Source: a virus. From it: 46,218 bases of DNA. The stretch's first letter is position 1, and each line of letters begins with the position of its first letter. Made by a program: the position numbers and the translations under genes. The notes under the pieces were generated by a model, which worked only from the letters and a program-made list of their open reading frames with translations, searched no databases and was not told the DNA's origin. The stretch lies in IMG/VR virus record IMGVR_UViG_3300019886_000008, positions 1 through 46,218 of that record. One strand, written 5' to 3'. Below, piece by piece: positions 1 to 7,867 of this stretch.

Positions 1-866
1 ATAGCGGCGACGGCGCCGAGAAGACTGCCGGCACCTGCTGCTGTCGTCTGCCAATTCTTAAACATGGATACTTTCCTGGTTGGGGAAGCCACGATGGCTT
101 CTGGGGATATCTGGTCAATAGGAACCTGACCTGTTTGCGGGGGCAGGAACACGGCAAAACTTCCAATGGCCGACTCTACCACGGCCATCTCTTTTTGAAG
201 CATGGCAATCTGCGCCGCGTATGCGTCGCGCATGCCGTGCATCTGATCGAGCACCGCCGCCTGGCGGCCGGCGTTGGTCGCATCAACCAAGACTGCGTGC
301 GCCGCTGGGACCGTGGCTGGCACGATAATTTTTGGCGCCTCGGTAGTGGCCGATTTCGCCGCATCAACTTTGGCGATGGACTGTGAGAGCATCCAAGTGT
401 TGTAGGCGTCGTATGCGTGTCCTATGCGCCCGGTGCCAGGGTTCCCGTTCATTGGCAGGGTGCCGAGACCGGCGGTCGCCCGCGCGGGATTTTCAAACAC
501 CCAACAGAAATTCGCCGTCAGGTTTTCGATCGGCCGAGTGCCAGGGTTTCTAATTTGGGCATCGAGAGAAACAAAATATTTCCCGAGTTCCCAAATTGCA
601 TAGTCGCATTGAGTGAGGAGATCGTCTCGAAGGTTGGGGCCACGCGCATCGCAGAACCCAGCCAACCGCGTCTTGCGCGGGGCGCCGTTCGAGTCTCGCC
701 ACTCTAGAAAGCCGCCGCTACCGTGATCGGCATTGACGCGCTCGAAGGTGCTGTCGAGATTGACGCCGCTCTCGCCGCACCCATTGCCGACGATGGCCGC
801 TGCTCCGAACGGATGATAGCCATTCTCGACGAAGTGTGAGAGGGCGATCTGTTGGCGCTCTGTCAT
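1..866 (-). CDS. Endolysin-like phage tail-lysozyme with C-terminal membrane segment (partial, cut by left edge)
   Basis: An open frame runs from an ATG at 866 off the left edge (288 complete codons, no stop). Its ATG overlaps the stop of the upstream fibre gene as ATGA. The first ~140 residues resemble the phage tail-lysozyme family (Phage_lysozyme2 type): an IALSHFVENGYHPFGAAAIVG segment followed by GCGESG, where the Glu is the expected catalytic acid. The same layout occurs inside the 1104-aa virion protein at 12617-15931. A charged, helical linker follows. From the codon at 65 comes FKNWQTTAAGAGSLLGAVAA, which resembles the start of small phage holins, and an AGGAAAG Shine-Dalgarno sits just before that in-frame ATG. 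It could therefore be an endolysin fused to a membrane anchor, or two nested products. A role in wall degradation at lysis is inferred. Confidence 0.7.
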   Translation of the reverse strand, partial: MTERQQIALSHFVENGYHPFGAAAIVGNGCGESGVNLDSTFERVNADHGSGGFLEWRDSNGAPRKTRLAGFCDARGPNLRDDLLTQCDYAIWELGKYFVSLDAQIRNPGTRPIENLTANFCWVFENPARATAGLGTLPMNGNPGTGRIGHAYDAYNTWMLSQSIAKVDAAKSATTEAPKIIVPATVPAAHAVLVDATNAGRQAAVLDQMHGMRDAYAAQIAMLQKEMAVVESAIGSFAVFLPPQTGQVPIDQISPEAIVASPTRKVSMFKNWQTTAAGAGSLLGAVAA

Positions 867-2851
867 TGTTCAAACGCACTCATGTTGATATTGGATGGCG
901 TGCACGTGCTCCCAGATGTGGAAGCTACCGCTATGTCGTACCAAAGAGCCACATTCAGAGTCTGCGATGAAGAAGGAATCGCATTTAACGAAAATGGGAA
1001 TTGAACATTGTTTGAAGTGACGATGGATGTTGTAAGACCGGTTCCAGTCGAGGCCGCGCCGTTCGTCGGTGCGGTTCCCGTCCCAAAGCGCAAATTTACA
1101 AAGCAGCTCTGACCGCTGGTGCTGTTTAATATGTCGCCACCGACAATAAATAGGATATTGCCGGTCTTTGTTGGGGTGATCGCTCCGGCCAATCCCATCA
1201 TTACGCTGGAAGTGCTCGTTGTCGGGGTTGGGGCTGATGGGTTCTTCTGGATTGCTGCTCCGGAGCGGGCCACCCAAGAGGGGTTCTGACCGCCACCATT
1301 TGTCTGCAGGATTTGCCCGGAAAGACCGGGGCCAAGGACGCTCCACGTAGACGAGCCGCGGTAGACGATCGAGCCCTGCGTAGACCCAAGAGTGTTGTCC
1401 AGGACCGCTGACATGGTGTTGTCAAGTGGCGCCGCAGACCCTCCGCTGATGTTGCTTTTTATGGTGCTATTGGCGGCGTTCGCGAGTGCCACGGTCCCCG
1501 TGGTCGTAACGGGGCCGCCAGTGAGACCGGTTCCGGTCGCGACATTGGTGACCGTGCCGGTGCCGACAACCGCCGTCCAGGTTGGATTGGCGGAGACGCC
1601 CTGCGTCGTTAGAACCTTGCCGGAGGTATCGGGAGCAAGAACCGTCCAACCAGAGCCGGACCGATAGAGAATGTCTCCCTGTGCATTGCCGGCAGCCGAG
1701 TCGATAATCGATGTAAGGGTGTTCCCAATCGGAGCCGCAGAGCCGCCGGTGATGTTGCTCAGCACGGTCCCCGCGGTTACGACGCTATACGGTGTCGTGG
1801 AATAAACGACATTGCCGCTTGTGTCGACGCCTGTGGCGACGTTGCCAGCCGGGGCGGTCGAGGAGAACACGCCACCAAGGGCAACAGCCGTTGGGGCGGT
1901 GACGGTCGAAGATGTCCAGGATGGGTTGGCGGCAGCGCCGCCGCTCTGCAGGAACTGGCCAGCGGTGCCTGGCGTGAGAGCATTCCATGCGCTCGCTCCG
2001 CGGTAGAGGATATCGCCTTGAACATTTCCAATGGCGGAATCGATAACCGCAGACGGGGTGTTGTCGATCGGCGCCGCCGCGCCGCCGCTGACGTTGCTCT
2101 TGATGGTGTTGTTCGAGGCGCTGGCGAGCGAGATCGTGCCCGACGTGGCTATGGGGCCGCCCGTGAGGCCGGTGCCCGTGATGATGTTTGTGACGGTGCC
2201 CGTGCCGAGGATTGATTGCCACGCCGGATTTGCGCTTGGTCCCTGCGTTGCGAGGACCTGCCCGTTGGTCCCTGGCGGCAGAGCAGCCCAGCCGCCGGAG
2301 CCACGATAAAGGATATCGCCCTGGACCGACCCAAGTTGGGCGTCTATCGCGGGGGAGAGCGGCGTGACGCCGGCCGAAAATAGCTGCCCGTACTGGCCAA
2401 AGAGCTCGCGCTGGCCAGCGATGAGCGTTGAAATGGATTGCTCGTACTCGCGTCGGCTGATGCCAGGTGCGGTCGGAACTGTGAGATTGCGAGGATGCCA
2501 ACAGCCGGCGACAATCACCGTCCCGCTCGTCACCGGGGGAGTGAAGTTCACGACGATGTCGGTGACCGGCAGCGCGAGAGTGTTCAGCGCCTTGCCGCTG
2601 GCCGAAGCGCAATTCCAAAGGCTCGACGGATAGGAGTAGAGCGTTCCCGCAATCGTGACCTGGAGGTCGGAGCAATCACCGAAGACCGGAAATCCGACCT
2701 GCACCTGCATGGTGCTCGAGGTGATGTTGTAGGTCTGCGTGCGGTTCGCGTCGGCGATCGGCGGGATCGGTGGCGGAGCCTGCGCGAACGCAAAAGGTGC
2801 AAGTAAGGCACCAAATGCTGCAAGTAAGGTCCAAGTCGCTGCTTTCAGCAT
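863..2851 (-). CDS. Exported tail-fibre/adhesin-like repeat protein (662 aa)
   Basis: I chose the ATG at 2851 because it gives a textbook Sec signal peptide (MLKAATWTLLAAFGALLAPF then AFAQ) and overlaps the upstream stop by 7 bp. The open frame extends further upstream without adding plausible protein. Residues 25-168 are a unique N-terminal domain. Residues 169-529 hold four tandem ~100-residue units built around QGDILYRG...GxxLxTxGxxANPxW and GTGTVTN...GTGLTGGP, repeats typical of phage tail fibres. Residues ~545-662 form a C-terminal head domain (ITPTKTG, GTGTAPTNGAA, QFPF, final EQ) that is clearly homologous to the whole of the 193-aa protein at 5226-5807. Low-charge, Ser/Thr/Gly-rich composition fits an extended beta-fibre. 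The signal peptide is unusual for a virion component; it may be displayed on or secreted from the infected cell. Confidence 0.8.
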   Translation of the reverse strand: MLKAATWTLLAAFGALLAPFAFAQAPPPIPPIADANRTQTYNITSSTMQVQVGFPVFGDCSDLQVTIAGTLYSYPSSLWNCASASGKALNTLALPVTDIVVNFTPPVTSGTVIVAGCWHPRNLTVPTAPGISRREYEQSISTLIAGQRELFGQYGQLFSAGVTPLSPAIDAQLGSVQGDILYRGSGGWAALPPGTNGQVLATQGPSANPAWQSILGTGTVTNIITGTGLTGGPIATSGTISLASASNNTIKSNVSGGAAAPIDNTPSAVIDSAIGNVQGDILYRGASAWNALTPGTAGQFLQSGGAAANPSWTSSTVTAPTAVALGGVFSSTAPAGNVATGVDTSGNVVYSTTPYSVVTAGTVLSNITGGSAAPIGNTLTSIIDSAAGNAQGDILYRSGSGWTVLAPDTSGKVLTTQGVSANPTWTAVVGTGTVTNVATGTGLTGGPVTTTGTVALANAANSTIKSNISGGSAAPLDNTMSAVLDNTLGSTQGSIVYRGSSTWSVLGPGLSGQILQTNGGGQNPSWVARSGAAIQKNPSAPTPTTSTSSVMMGLAGAITPTKTGNILFIVGGDILNSTSGQSCFVNLRFGTGTAPTNGAASTGTGLTTSIVTSNNVQFPFSLNAIPSSSQTLNVALWYDIAVASTSGSTCTPSNINMSAFEQ
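1265..2347 (-). repeat. Four tandem coding repeats in the fibre-like gene
   Basis: Four units start at about 2347, 2044, 1705 and 1402 (minus strand). They encode residues 169-269, 270-382, 383-483 and a truncated 484-529. Units 1 and 3 are the closest pair (both carry GTGTVTN and GTGLTGGP). Unit 2 has a diverged middle, and unit 4 ends after QNPSW, where the head domain begins. Degenerate amino-acid repeats of this kind are a site for recombination-driven change of fibre length. Confidence 0.75.
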
Positions 2852-4215
2852 GAGTGTGGACTCGATGGCACGGTGCCGGTCTGAGGAATGACGAAGCCAG
2901 GCGGTCCCCACGTCGGAGGTAGACCAACGAAACTCACCGGCGAGTTGAACACCGGGCTTCCGGCGGCGATCTTGTAGGCCCAGCATGTGAGCATCGGGTC
3001 TTCGAGCACAGGATTTGAATCGGTGTAATCACCGGTCGTGCTGATGGCCGCCCCGGTATAGGCGCGATAGGCATTGTTCGCGACAAGCAGCGGGTTCACG
3101 GGCGAGCCGCTGATCTTTTGGTAGCCCGTGCCGCCGCCGCCGCTAATGACGATGTTGTTCTGGAAATGGTTGCCGCTCATCGTTCCTGCCACGCAGCCGG
3201 TGCCGGCCGATGTTTGGTAGCCGATCGTCTTTTGGCCGCGCGTGGACAGATCGATCAGGTTTCCAGAGAAGACATTGTTGTTCCCACCATGAATGTGCGT
3301 GGTGTTCCCGCCGCTGTTCCCCGTGACGACGTTGCCGGATATGGTCACATTCGACATACAATCGTCGAGATAGATCGCGCTCCCGCTATTCAGGCCGCCG
3401 ATCACGGCGCCGTCTTCGATGTAATTATTTTTGATCTTTACGCCAGTCGCGGTCGCCGCAGTATCGATGACGTAGATCGCGCCGCAGTCAGACAGGCTCG
3501 TGCATGTGCTGGCTACATAATTTCCTTGGATCACCAGGTTCGAGATATTGCCGCTCACATTCGAAAACGCGATACCGAACGATGCGATCCTCGTGACAGC
3601 GTTGTTCGTGATGACAGCACTCGCGCAGCCATAGCAATGAATGCCGGCCTCGTTCTGTGACCCCACGCAATTGCCGGAGTTAACTACACAGAAACCATCG
3701 GAAACGATATTGTTTTTGACGGTCAGCGATTGGCTTCCGCCAAGACTCGAGATCGCGGAATACCGGAAATTATGAAGCTTCAGTCCGATGATCGTGATGT
3801 TGTGTGCATTGCCGACAAAGAATATATCCCAAAGCCCGGTCCCGTCCGATGTCGAGCCGCCTGTAATATCAGCATTATTCACGCCATCAGGCGGATAATT
3901 TGACCACGTCTGGCCATCGTCGGTCGTCGTTTGCAGGGCGACGGCGCAAGTGGTCGTGCCATTGCAGATCGAGGCATCGGCGGCCGGCGGCGCGTAGCTT
4001 CCAGAACGGATGTAGCAGGTTTTGTTGGTTGCGCTTCCCTCCATCGCCAGCTTGCACTGATGGAGCGTCGCAAACGGTGCGGCCAGCGTTCCGACGTTGC
4101 TGTCATTCCCATTGGTCGCGACGTAGAACGCCGGTGCGATCGTGTCGAGTACGGTGAAGCCGGGCGCGCAGGCAATTCCCACAGCAGCCGCGAAGAGGAT
4201 CGCTAGCCAGCGCAT
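2845..4215 (-). CDS. Exported right-handed beta-helix protein (456 aa)
   Basis: The start is placed at the ATG at 4215, which gives a signal peptide MRWLAILFAAAVGIACAPGF; a GTG eight codons upstream adds nothing. The mature protein opens with FYVATNGNDSNVGTLAAPFA, the usual N-terminus of DUF1565/pectin-lyase-like beta-helix proteins. It continues with regularly spaced solenoid rungs (NITIIGLKLHNF, LTVKNNIVSDG, AVITNNAVTRI, LVIQGNYVAS, VKIKNNYIEDG, VTISGNVVTGN). Ten or more Cys residues would suit disulphides after export. It overlaps the next gene by 7 bp. By family and position it may bind or cleave a surface polysaccharide; I see no catalytic site I can name. Confidence 0.8.
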   Translation of the reverse strand: MRWLAILFAAAVGIACAPGFTVLDTIAPAFYVATNGNDSNVGTLAAPFATLHQCKLAMEGSATNKTCYIRSGSYAPPAADASICNGTTTCAVALQTTTDDGQTWSNYPPDGVNNADITGGSTSDGTGLWDIFFVGNAHNITIIGLKLHNFRYSAISSLGGSQSLTVKNNIVSDGFCVVNSGNCVGSQNEAGIHCYGCASAVITNNAVTRIASFGIAFSNVSGNISNLVIQGNYVASTCTSLSDCGAIYVIDTAATATGVKIKNNYIEDGAVIGGLNSGSAIYLDDCMSNVTISGNVVTGNSGGNTTHIHGGNNNVFSGNLIDLSTRGQKTIGYQTSAGTGCVAGTMSGNHFQNNIVISGGGGTGYQKISGSPVNPLLVANNAYRAYTGAAISTTGDYTDSNPVLEDPMLTCWAYKIAAGSPVFNSPVSFVGLPPTWGPPGFVIPQTGTVPSSPHSC

Positions 4216-4313
4216 AGGCGTGCCGCCGCGATCACACACGGGATGCCGTATATCGCGATGGCGAATAGCAGCCCGATCAACATAAGATTGTGTGTGAGGT
4301 CATCTGGCGTCAT
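4203..4313 (-). CDS. Small membrane peptide (36 aa)
   Basis: The ORF fills most of the gap between the 261-aa gene and the beta-helix gene. It starts MTPDDLTHNLMLIG, then has one hydrophobic helix (LIGLLFAIAIYGI, CVIAAA), and its stop lies inside the beginning of the beta-helix gene (13-bp overlap). The Shine-Dalgarno is weak. It may be a genuine microprotein or a leader that couples translation. No function can be assigned. Confidence 0.4.
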   Translation of the reverse strand: MTPDDLTHNLMLIGLLFAIAIYGIPCVIAAARLCAG

Positions 4314-4382
4314 CGAGCGTGGTTCCAGCCATCAGAATGGCCAGACACTCATGGTTCCTACGCGCGTGGCAACGCACCAAGG

Positions 4383-5168
4383 TCAGGGGGGTGCACTCTT
4401 TATTTCAATGGCCAGCGCTACACTGGTGACGGCTTGACTCGCCCATGTCCAAGCAACCGCCGTCTTGTTGATTGCCCATTCCGCCGAAAGCTCGCCCGTG
4501 AATTGATTTGAGAGCCCGACGAATCCGGTACCCTCAACTATCGCAGCCGCCGCATTGTTGCGAACGAATCCATAGGCTGCATTGGTGGGCGCGCCGAGCG
4601 CCGCAAGTGTCGCGGTGATCCCTGTATTTGTTCCACTCCCATTGGTGCCGGCAAACTGGACAACGGCTCCTGAGCCATGCGTGCCAGACAGGTCGACATT
4701 CGAAAACTCATCGACGGACCATCCTATAAAGTTCTGATTAATCCCACCGAAGTCAATAGTTAGCTGGCCTGAATGAGGAACAGGAGATAAGTCGCGGAAC
4801 ATGTGAACGCCGCGAATTCCGCCGCCATCAAACTGGCTGCCAATCAAAACCCACGTGCCGCCAGCGCCAGACACAGTCGGGACTTGCGCGGTGCTTCCCG
4901 TTACCGTGATGATGTCAAGCTTGTTTGCGCCGATAAGGGTGTGGTCCGCTGTGAAGGCGTTAACTGTGTTTGTCTGAAAGCCGAAGGTCAGATTTTTGGC
5001 AGAAATTGGTGGATTGATATAGACCGATGCCCCATCGACATACGCAAAACGGCCCGTCCCGTCATGCGTGGCTTTGATGGCGTCTATCTGGAACATCCTA
5101 ACGATACTACTTGTGACGCTGTCGAATACATCTGTAAGCTCGAAATCCAATAATCCAGTCATCGCCAT
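4383..5168 (-). CDS. Modular fibre-like protein with shared 'FDS' module and paralogous C-domain (261 aa)
   Basis: Residues ~8-55 carry a module (FELTDVFDS...QIDAIKATH...YVDGASVYINPP) also found in the genes at 7864-8364 and 8380-9183. Residues ~75-258 are homologous to the exported 291-aa protein at 5804-6679; shared blocks include VSGAGGTWVxI, FRDLSP, LTIDFGGxNQ, GTHGSGAxVQ, NAAYGFxRN, and the end WTWASQxVTSVAxAxEIK. Unlike that paralogue it has no signal peptide of its own, but an 18-codon hydrophobic ORF ends 4 bp upstream. Probably a surface or fibre component; ligand unknown. Confidence 0.7.
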   Translation of the reverse strand: MAMTGLLDFELTDVFDSVTSSIVRMFQIDAIKATHDGTGRFAYVDGASVYINPPISAKNLTFGFQTNTVNAFTADHTLIGANKLDIITVTGSTAQVPTVSGAGGTWVLIGSQFDGGGIRGVHMFRDLSPVPHSGQLTIDFGGINQNFIGWSVDEFSNVDLSGTHGSGAVVQFAGTNGSGTNTGITATLAALGAPTNAAYGFVRNNAAAAIVEGTGFVGLSNQFTGELSAEWAINKTAVAWTWASQAVTSVALAIEIKSAPP

Positions 5169-5172
5169 GCCC

Positions 5173-5229
5173 TCATAGTGGGGGATTTATAAAGAGCCAT
5201 AGAAGGAGCGCGAGGAGAAGTATCTTCAT
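5173..5229 (-). CDS. 18-codon hydrophobic leader-like ORF
   Basis: The ATG at 5229 overlaps the stop of the 193-aa gene as ATGA. The ORF encodes MKILLLALLLWLFINPPL and stops 4 bp before the ATG of the 261-aa gene. The product looks like a bare signal-peptide core. It could be a translational coupler, a tiny membrane peptide, or the remnant of a signal peptide once fused to the downstream gene, whose paralogue is exported. Coding status is uncertain. Confidence 0.3.
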   Translation of the reverse strand: MKILLLALLLWLFINPPL

Positions 5230-5807
5230 TGCTCCACCGCTACGACATTCGCATTAGTTATAGTACAGGTACTAGCTACCGTAATAAACAAAGATACGTC
5301 TATCCAAACGGCAGTGCCTACAGTTAGACCGGTTACAAGCGCAGAAAGCGCGAATGGAAACTGATTTGCAGCCACCGGCTGTTTAAGATTAAAACTAGTT
5401 CCACGCGTAGTTCCTGTTGCCGCCGCCCCATTGATAGGCGCCGTCCCCGTACCGGTGCGGATTTGAGCAGTACATACAGAGGCGAGTGTATTATTTGCTA
5501 TGGTTCCGTTTATTGTGATGAAGACCGTTCCAGTCTTAACCGGGGTGATGGTCCCGCCAAGCGCCATCATCACGCCCGGCGTAGTGGCCGTTGTCGCCGC
5601 GGGCGCCGCGGATGTGGCAGTGGTCGCGGCACCTAAAATCCCCGAGAACGCACACTTGCTGCTGACGCCGCCTATCGTGCAGTAGAACAGGTCCGTACCA
5701 GCATATGGAGTCGTCCCCGCCGGGAGCGTCGGTAGCGTCTGCTGCGCGAAGGCGGACGAGCATCCCAGGGTTGCCGCGAGAAGAAGAGAGAATAGAAGTT
5801 TTCTCAT
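5226..5807 (-). CDS. Exported head-domain protein (193 aa)
   Basis: It begins MRKLLFSLLLAATLGCSSAF with cleavage likely after FAQ; the LGC could alternatively make it a lipoprotein. The mature part (VMMALGGTITPVKTG, NGTIANNT, RTGTGTAPINGAAATGT, QFPFALSA, VWIDVSLF, final VEQ) is homologous to the last ~115 residues of the 662-aa fibre. It therefore looks like a free-standing copy of the fibre's head domain. Its ATG overlaps the stop of the 291-aa gene by 4 bp (ATGA), so the run is translationally coupled. Confidence 0.7.
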   Translation of the reverse strand: MRKLLFSLLLAATLGCSSAFAQQTLPTLPAGTTPYAGTDLFYCTIGGVSSKCAFSGILGAATTATSAAPAATTATTPGVMMALGGTITPVKTGTVFITINGTIANNTLASVCTAQIRTGTGTAPINGAAATGTTRGTSFNLKQPVAANQFPFALSALVTGLTVGTAVWIDVSLFITVASTCTITNANVVAVEQ

Positions 5808-6679
5808 AAGAACATATCCAAGCCAGCGTCTGTGAGAAGTGCAGATGTGTTTTGCAAAAGAAGGATTGCGCCGCCCAGATCACCCCCAGGGCCCAATCCA
5901 AGGACAGGCCATGGACTCGCCTGCGGGACAACCGGACCAGTTGATGCCTTTATCTCAGCGGCTATAGCAACGCTGGTCACTGACTGACTCGCCCAGGTCC
6001 AATCAACGGTATTATCGTTCAGTTTCCATTCGGCAACATGCTCGCCGCCGGCGGTCATGAAATTAGCAAGGCTCGTGAACCCAGAGCCGATCGTTATTGT
6101 GTTCGCGCCGCTGTTTCGAATGAAGCCATAGGCCGCGTTATTGGCCGAACCAAAGGCGGAAAGAGTTATAAGGCCGCTAGTTGTGGTCCCCGTCGCCGGA
6201 TTGAGGCTGCCGGTCTGAACGATGGCGCCGGAACCATGAGTACCTGTCGTATCTGTCCCTTGAAGCTGATCAATGGACCACCCGACACTGCCTTGGTTCA
6301 CTCCGGCAAAATCTATCGTTAGGATGCCGCTGCCTGGTGAGGCCGACAAGTCTCTGAATAACGTTACCGTCCTGGCGCCAGCGCTTCCGTCACTAACGGT
6401 TGCTATTTGGACCCACGTTCCACTCGCTCCCGTTACCGTGGGAACGGTTGCGGGCCCGGCGCCTGTGAAATTTCGAGAGGCGACACTAACGATAACAAGC
6501 GCATTTGCCGTTGGCGAAATGCTTGCAGTTGTCGTGGAAGTAACCGAGGCAGCGCTGCCCGTCGTGAGATTAGAAGCGGTGATCGCCGCCCATGCTTCAG
6601 GGCACGCCAGACATAGTAAGATACTGGCTGTTGCAAGCCTGAGTATAATCGAGCGCGTTAGAGCAGCCGCCACCGGCAA
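5804..6679 (-). CDS. Exported paralogue of the 261-aa fibre-like protein (291 aa)
   Basis: The N-terminus (MPVAAALTRSIILRLATASI followed by LLCLACPEAWA) is a Sec signal peptide. Residues ~32-245 match residues ~60-258 of the 261-aa protein at 4383-5168, with identical motifs (TVTGASGTWVQI, FRDLSASPGSGILTIDF, GTHGSGAIVQ, TWASQSVTSVAI). The last 45 residues (Gly/Leu-rich, ending GLDMFL) are not shared. The start overlaps the preceding small ORF by ~80 bp, which is long for this genome, but no later start preserves the signal peptide. Beta-rich adhesin or fibre domain; function inferred only from context. Confidence 0.7.
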   Translation of the reverse strand: MPVAAALTRSIILRLATASILLCLACPEAWAAITASNLTTGSAASVTSTTTASISPTANALVIVSVASRNFTGAGPATVPTVTGASGTWVQIATVSDGSAGARTVTLFRDLSASPGSGILTIDFAGVNQGSVGWSIDQLQGTDTTGTHGSGAIVQTGSLNPATGTTTSGLITLSAFGSANNAAYGFIRNSGANTITIGSGFTSLANFMTAGGEHVAEWKLNDNTVDWTWASQSVTSVAIAAEIKASTGPVVPQASPWPVLGLGPGGDLGGAILLLQNTSALLTDAGLDMFL

Positions 6680-6770
6680 TGAAGCCTCCTCGCCCGTAGC
6701 CGGACATCATAAGTTGTTGCGCCATCGCGGGCCCGACCCACGAGAAATAAGCTATCGCGGCGAGTACCAG
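6597..6770 (-). CDS. Small possible exported peptide (start uncertain)
   Basis: The frame contains a signal-like stretch (LVLAAIAYFSWVGPAMAQQ) followed by LMMSGYGRGGFIAGGGCSN and two further Cys. No ATG precedes the hydrophobic part. A CTG at 6770, 2 bp after the upstream stop, would include it; the first ATG (6725) gives a 42-residue product without it. It overlaps the start of the 291-aa gene. It may be real, a leader, or a decayed gene. Confidence 0.35.
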   Translation of the reverse strand: MVLAAIAYFSWVGPAMAQQLMMSGYGRGGFIAGGGCSNALDYTQACNSQYLTMSGVP

Positions 6771-6772
6771 TC

Positions 6773-7867
6773 CTATTTGTATGCAATAGTAAGCGATACG
6801 GCGGATGCGGTCGCGTTCGTTACGTCCGTCGTAGCATACCCCGAGGATACGCAAATCCCGATCCCAGTGGCGAAGGCAAGCCCTGCCGAGATGTCCTGGA
6901 CGAAACCGGCGCCGCTCGTGGAGGCGGGGATCGCAAGCTGATAGACCAAATTGGTTGCAGATGAACATGTCGGCGCACTCGCAGTATTATAGAACCGCAC
7001 GTAGTTAATCGTCGCGGAATTGTTCGTCGCCGTGACGTGGTAGACCTGCCCTGCTGAGGCCTTCACGCTGGTGGAATTCGTGGTAGCTGCAGGTTGAAGG
7101 AAGAAAGTCGTAAGTCCGCCAGCCGTTGTCGGGGTTGGCTGAGCGTTCACAGAGAATGGAGTATTGTCAGACGAAACCGTGACGCGCGGCGAACCGGTGC
7201 CGGTCACGCCGTTGCCCATAAGCGGCGTGACGCCGTTGATCTGCTTTATATTGTCCTGTGCAACAGTAGCGGTGATTGAGCCAGCTATCGTCGCGAGATT
7301 GCCCCCGCTCTCTAGGGCAAGAGCTGCAGTGCTGGTATTGAGGCCGGCGTTTGAGAGGACGCGAAGGTTACCAGAAGTGTCGAGCGAAAGAGGGTCCGTC
7401 TTTGCGGTTACATAGGTCGGTGCCCCCGTTGTTACCGCACCCTGCGCAAGGGGTCCATTTTGACCGGACGTATTTCCACCTTGTGCATCGCCTACCTCGC
7501 CAATCAAGGCCGAGCCCGCCGCAAGAGCAGGAAGCGTGGTAATTGTGCCTATGTTCCATGTGCCTGATTGCGTGACGGCGCCGATGACGTTGGCACCAGT
7601 CGGCAATCCGGTATTCGGGCTGAAGGTTACAACCGTCGCCTGATCGCCAGCCACTGCTGCGGTGCTTGCGGCCTTGACGCTGGTGCAATTCGCGCCAGCA
7701 GATTGATCGCAGGTCACGACGTGCGAGAGATTGAACCCGGAGCCGTCAGTCGTTGTGACGATGGTTGCGCCGGAACCGGGAGTGACGCCAATCGAGCCTG
7801 CGCCAGCAAACGCCTGTGTGGCGCCGAGAAGGAGGGCAAGAAGCGCGATCCTAACGCGGTTCATCAT
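6773..7867 (-). CDS. Exported fibre-like protein (364 aa)
   Basis: The open frame begins upstream, but the ATG pair at 7867/7864 overlaps the stop of the 166-aa gene and gives a clear signal peptide, MMNRVRIALLALLLGATQAF then AGAGS. The rest is Ala/Thr/Ser/Gly-rich beta-type sequence with low charge (SGTWNIGTITTLPA, SVKASAGQVYHVTATNNS, YVRFYNTASAPTC, AFATGIGICVSSGYATTD, ending LTIAYK). The C-terminal ~110 residues resemble a compact beta-sandwich like those at the ends of phage fibres. Part of the coupled exported cassette; no enzyme motif seen. Confidence 0.7.
   Translation of the reverse strand: MMNRVRIALLALLLGATQAFAGAGSIGVTPGSGATIVTTTDGSGFNLSHVVTCDQSAGANCTSVKAASTAAVAGDQATVVTFSPNTGLPTGANVIGAVTQSGTWNIGTITTLPALAAGSALIGEVGDAQGGNTSGQNGPLAQGAVTTGAPTYVTAKTDPLSLDTSGNLRVLSNAGLNTSTAALALESGGNLATIAGSITATVAQDNIKQINGVTPLMGNGVTGTGSPRVTVSSDNTPFSVNAQPTPTTAGGLTTFFLQPAATTNSTSVKASAGQVYHVTATNNSATINYVRFYNTASAPTCSSATNLVYQLAIPASTSGAGFVQDISAGLAFATGIGICVSSGYATTDVTNATASAVSLTIAYK

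Noticed and set aside
135-707. Plus-strand open frames at the left end
   Set aside because: They lie opposite the long minus-strand endolysin-like frame, are Arg/His/Gly-biased with no motifs, and have no ribosome sites.
1785-2675. Long minus-strand frame of 296 codons overlapping the fibre repeats
   Set aside because: It is an alternate-phase reading of the repetitive fibre gene (Arg/His-rich, no domain); the fibre frame explains the sequence.
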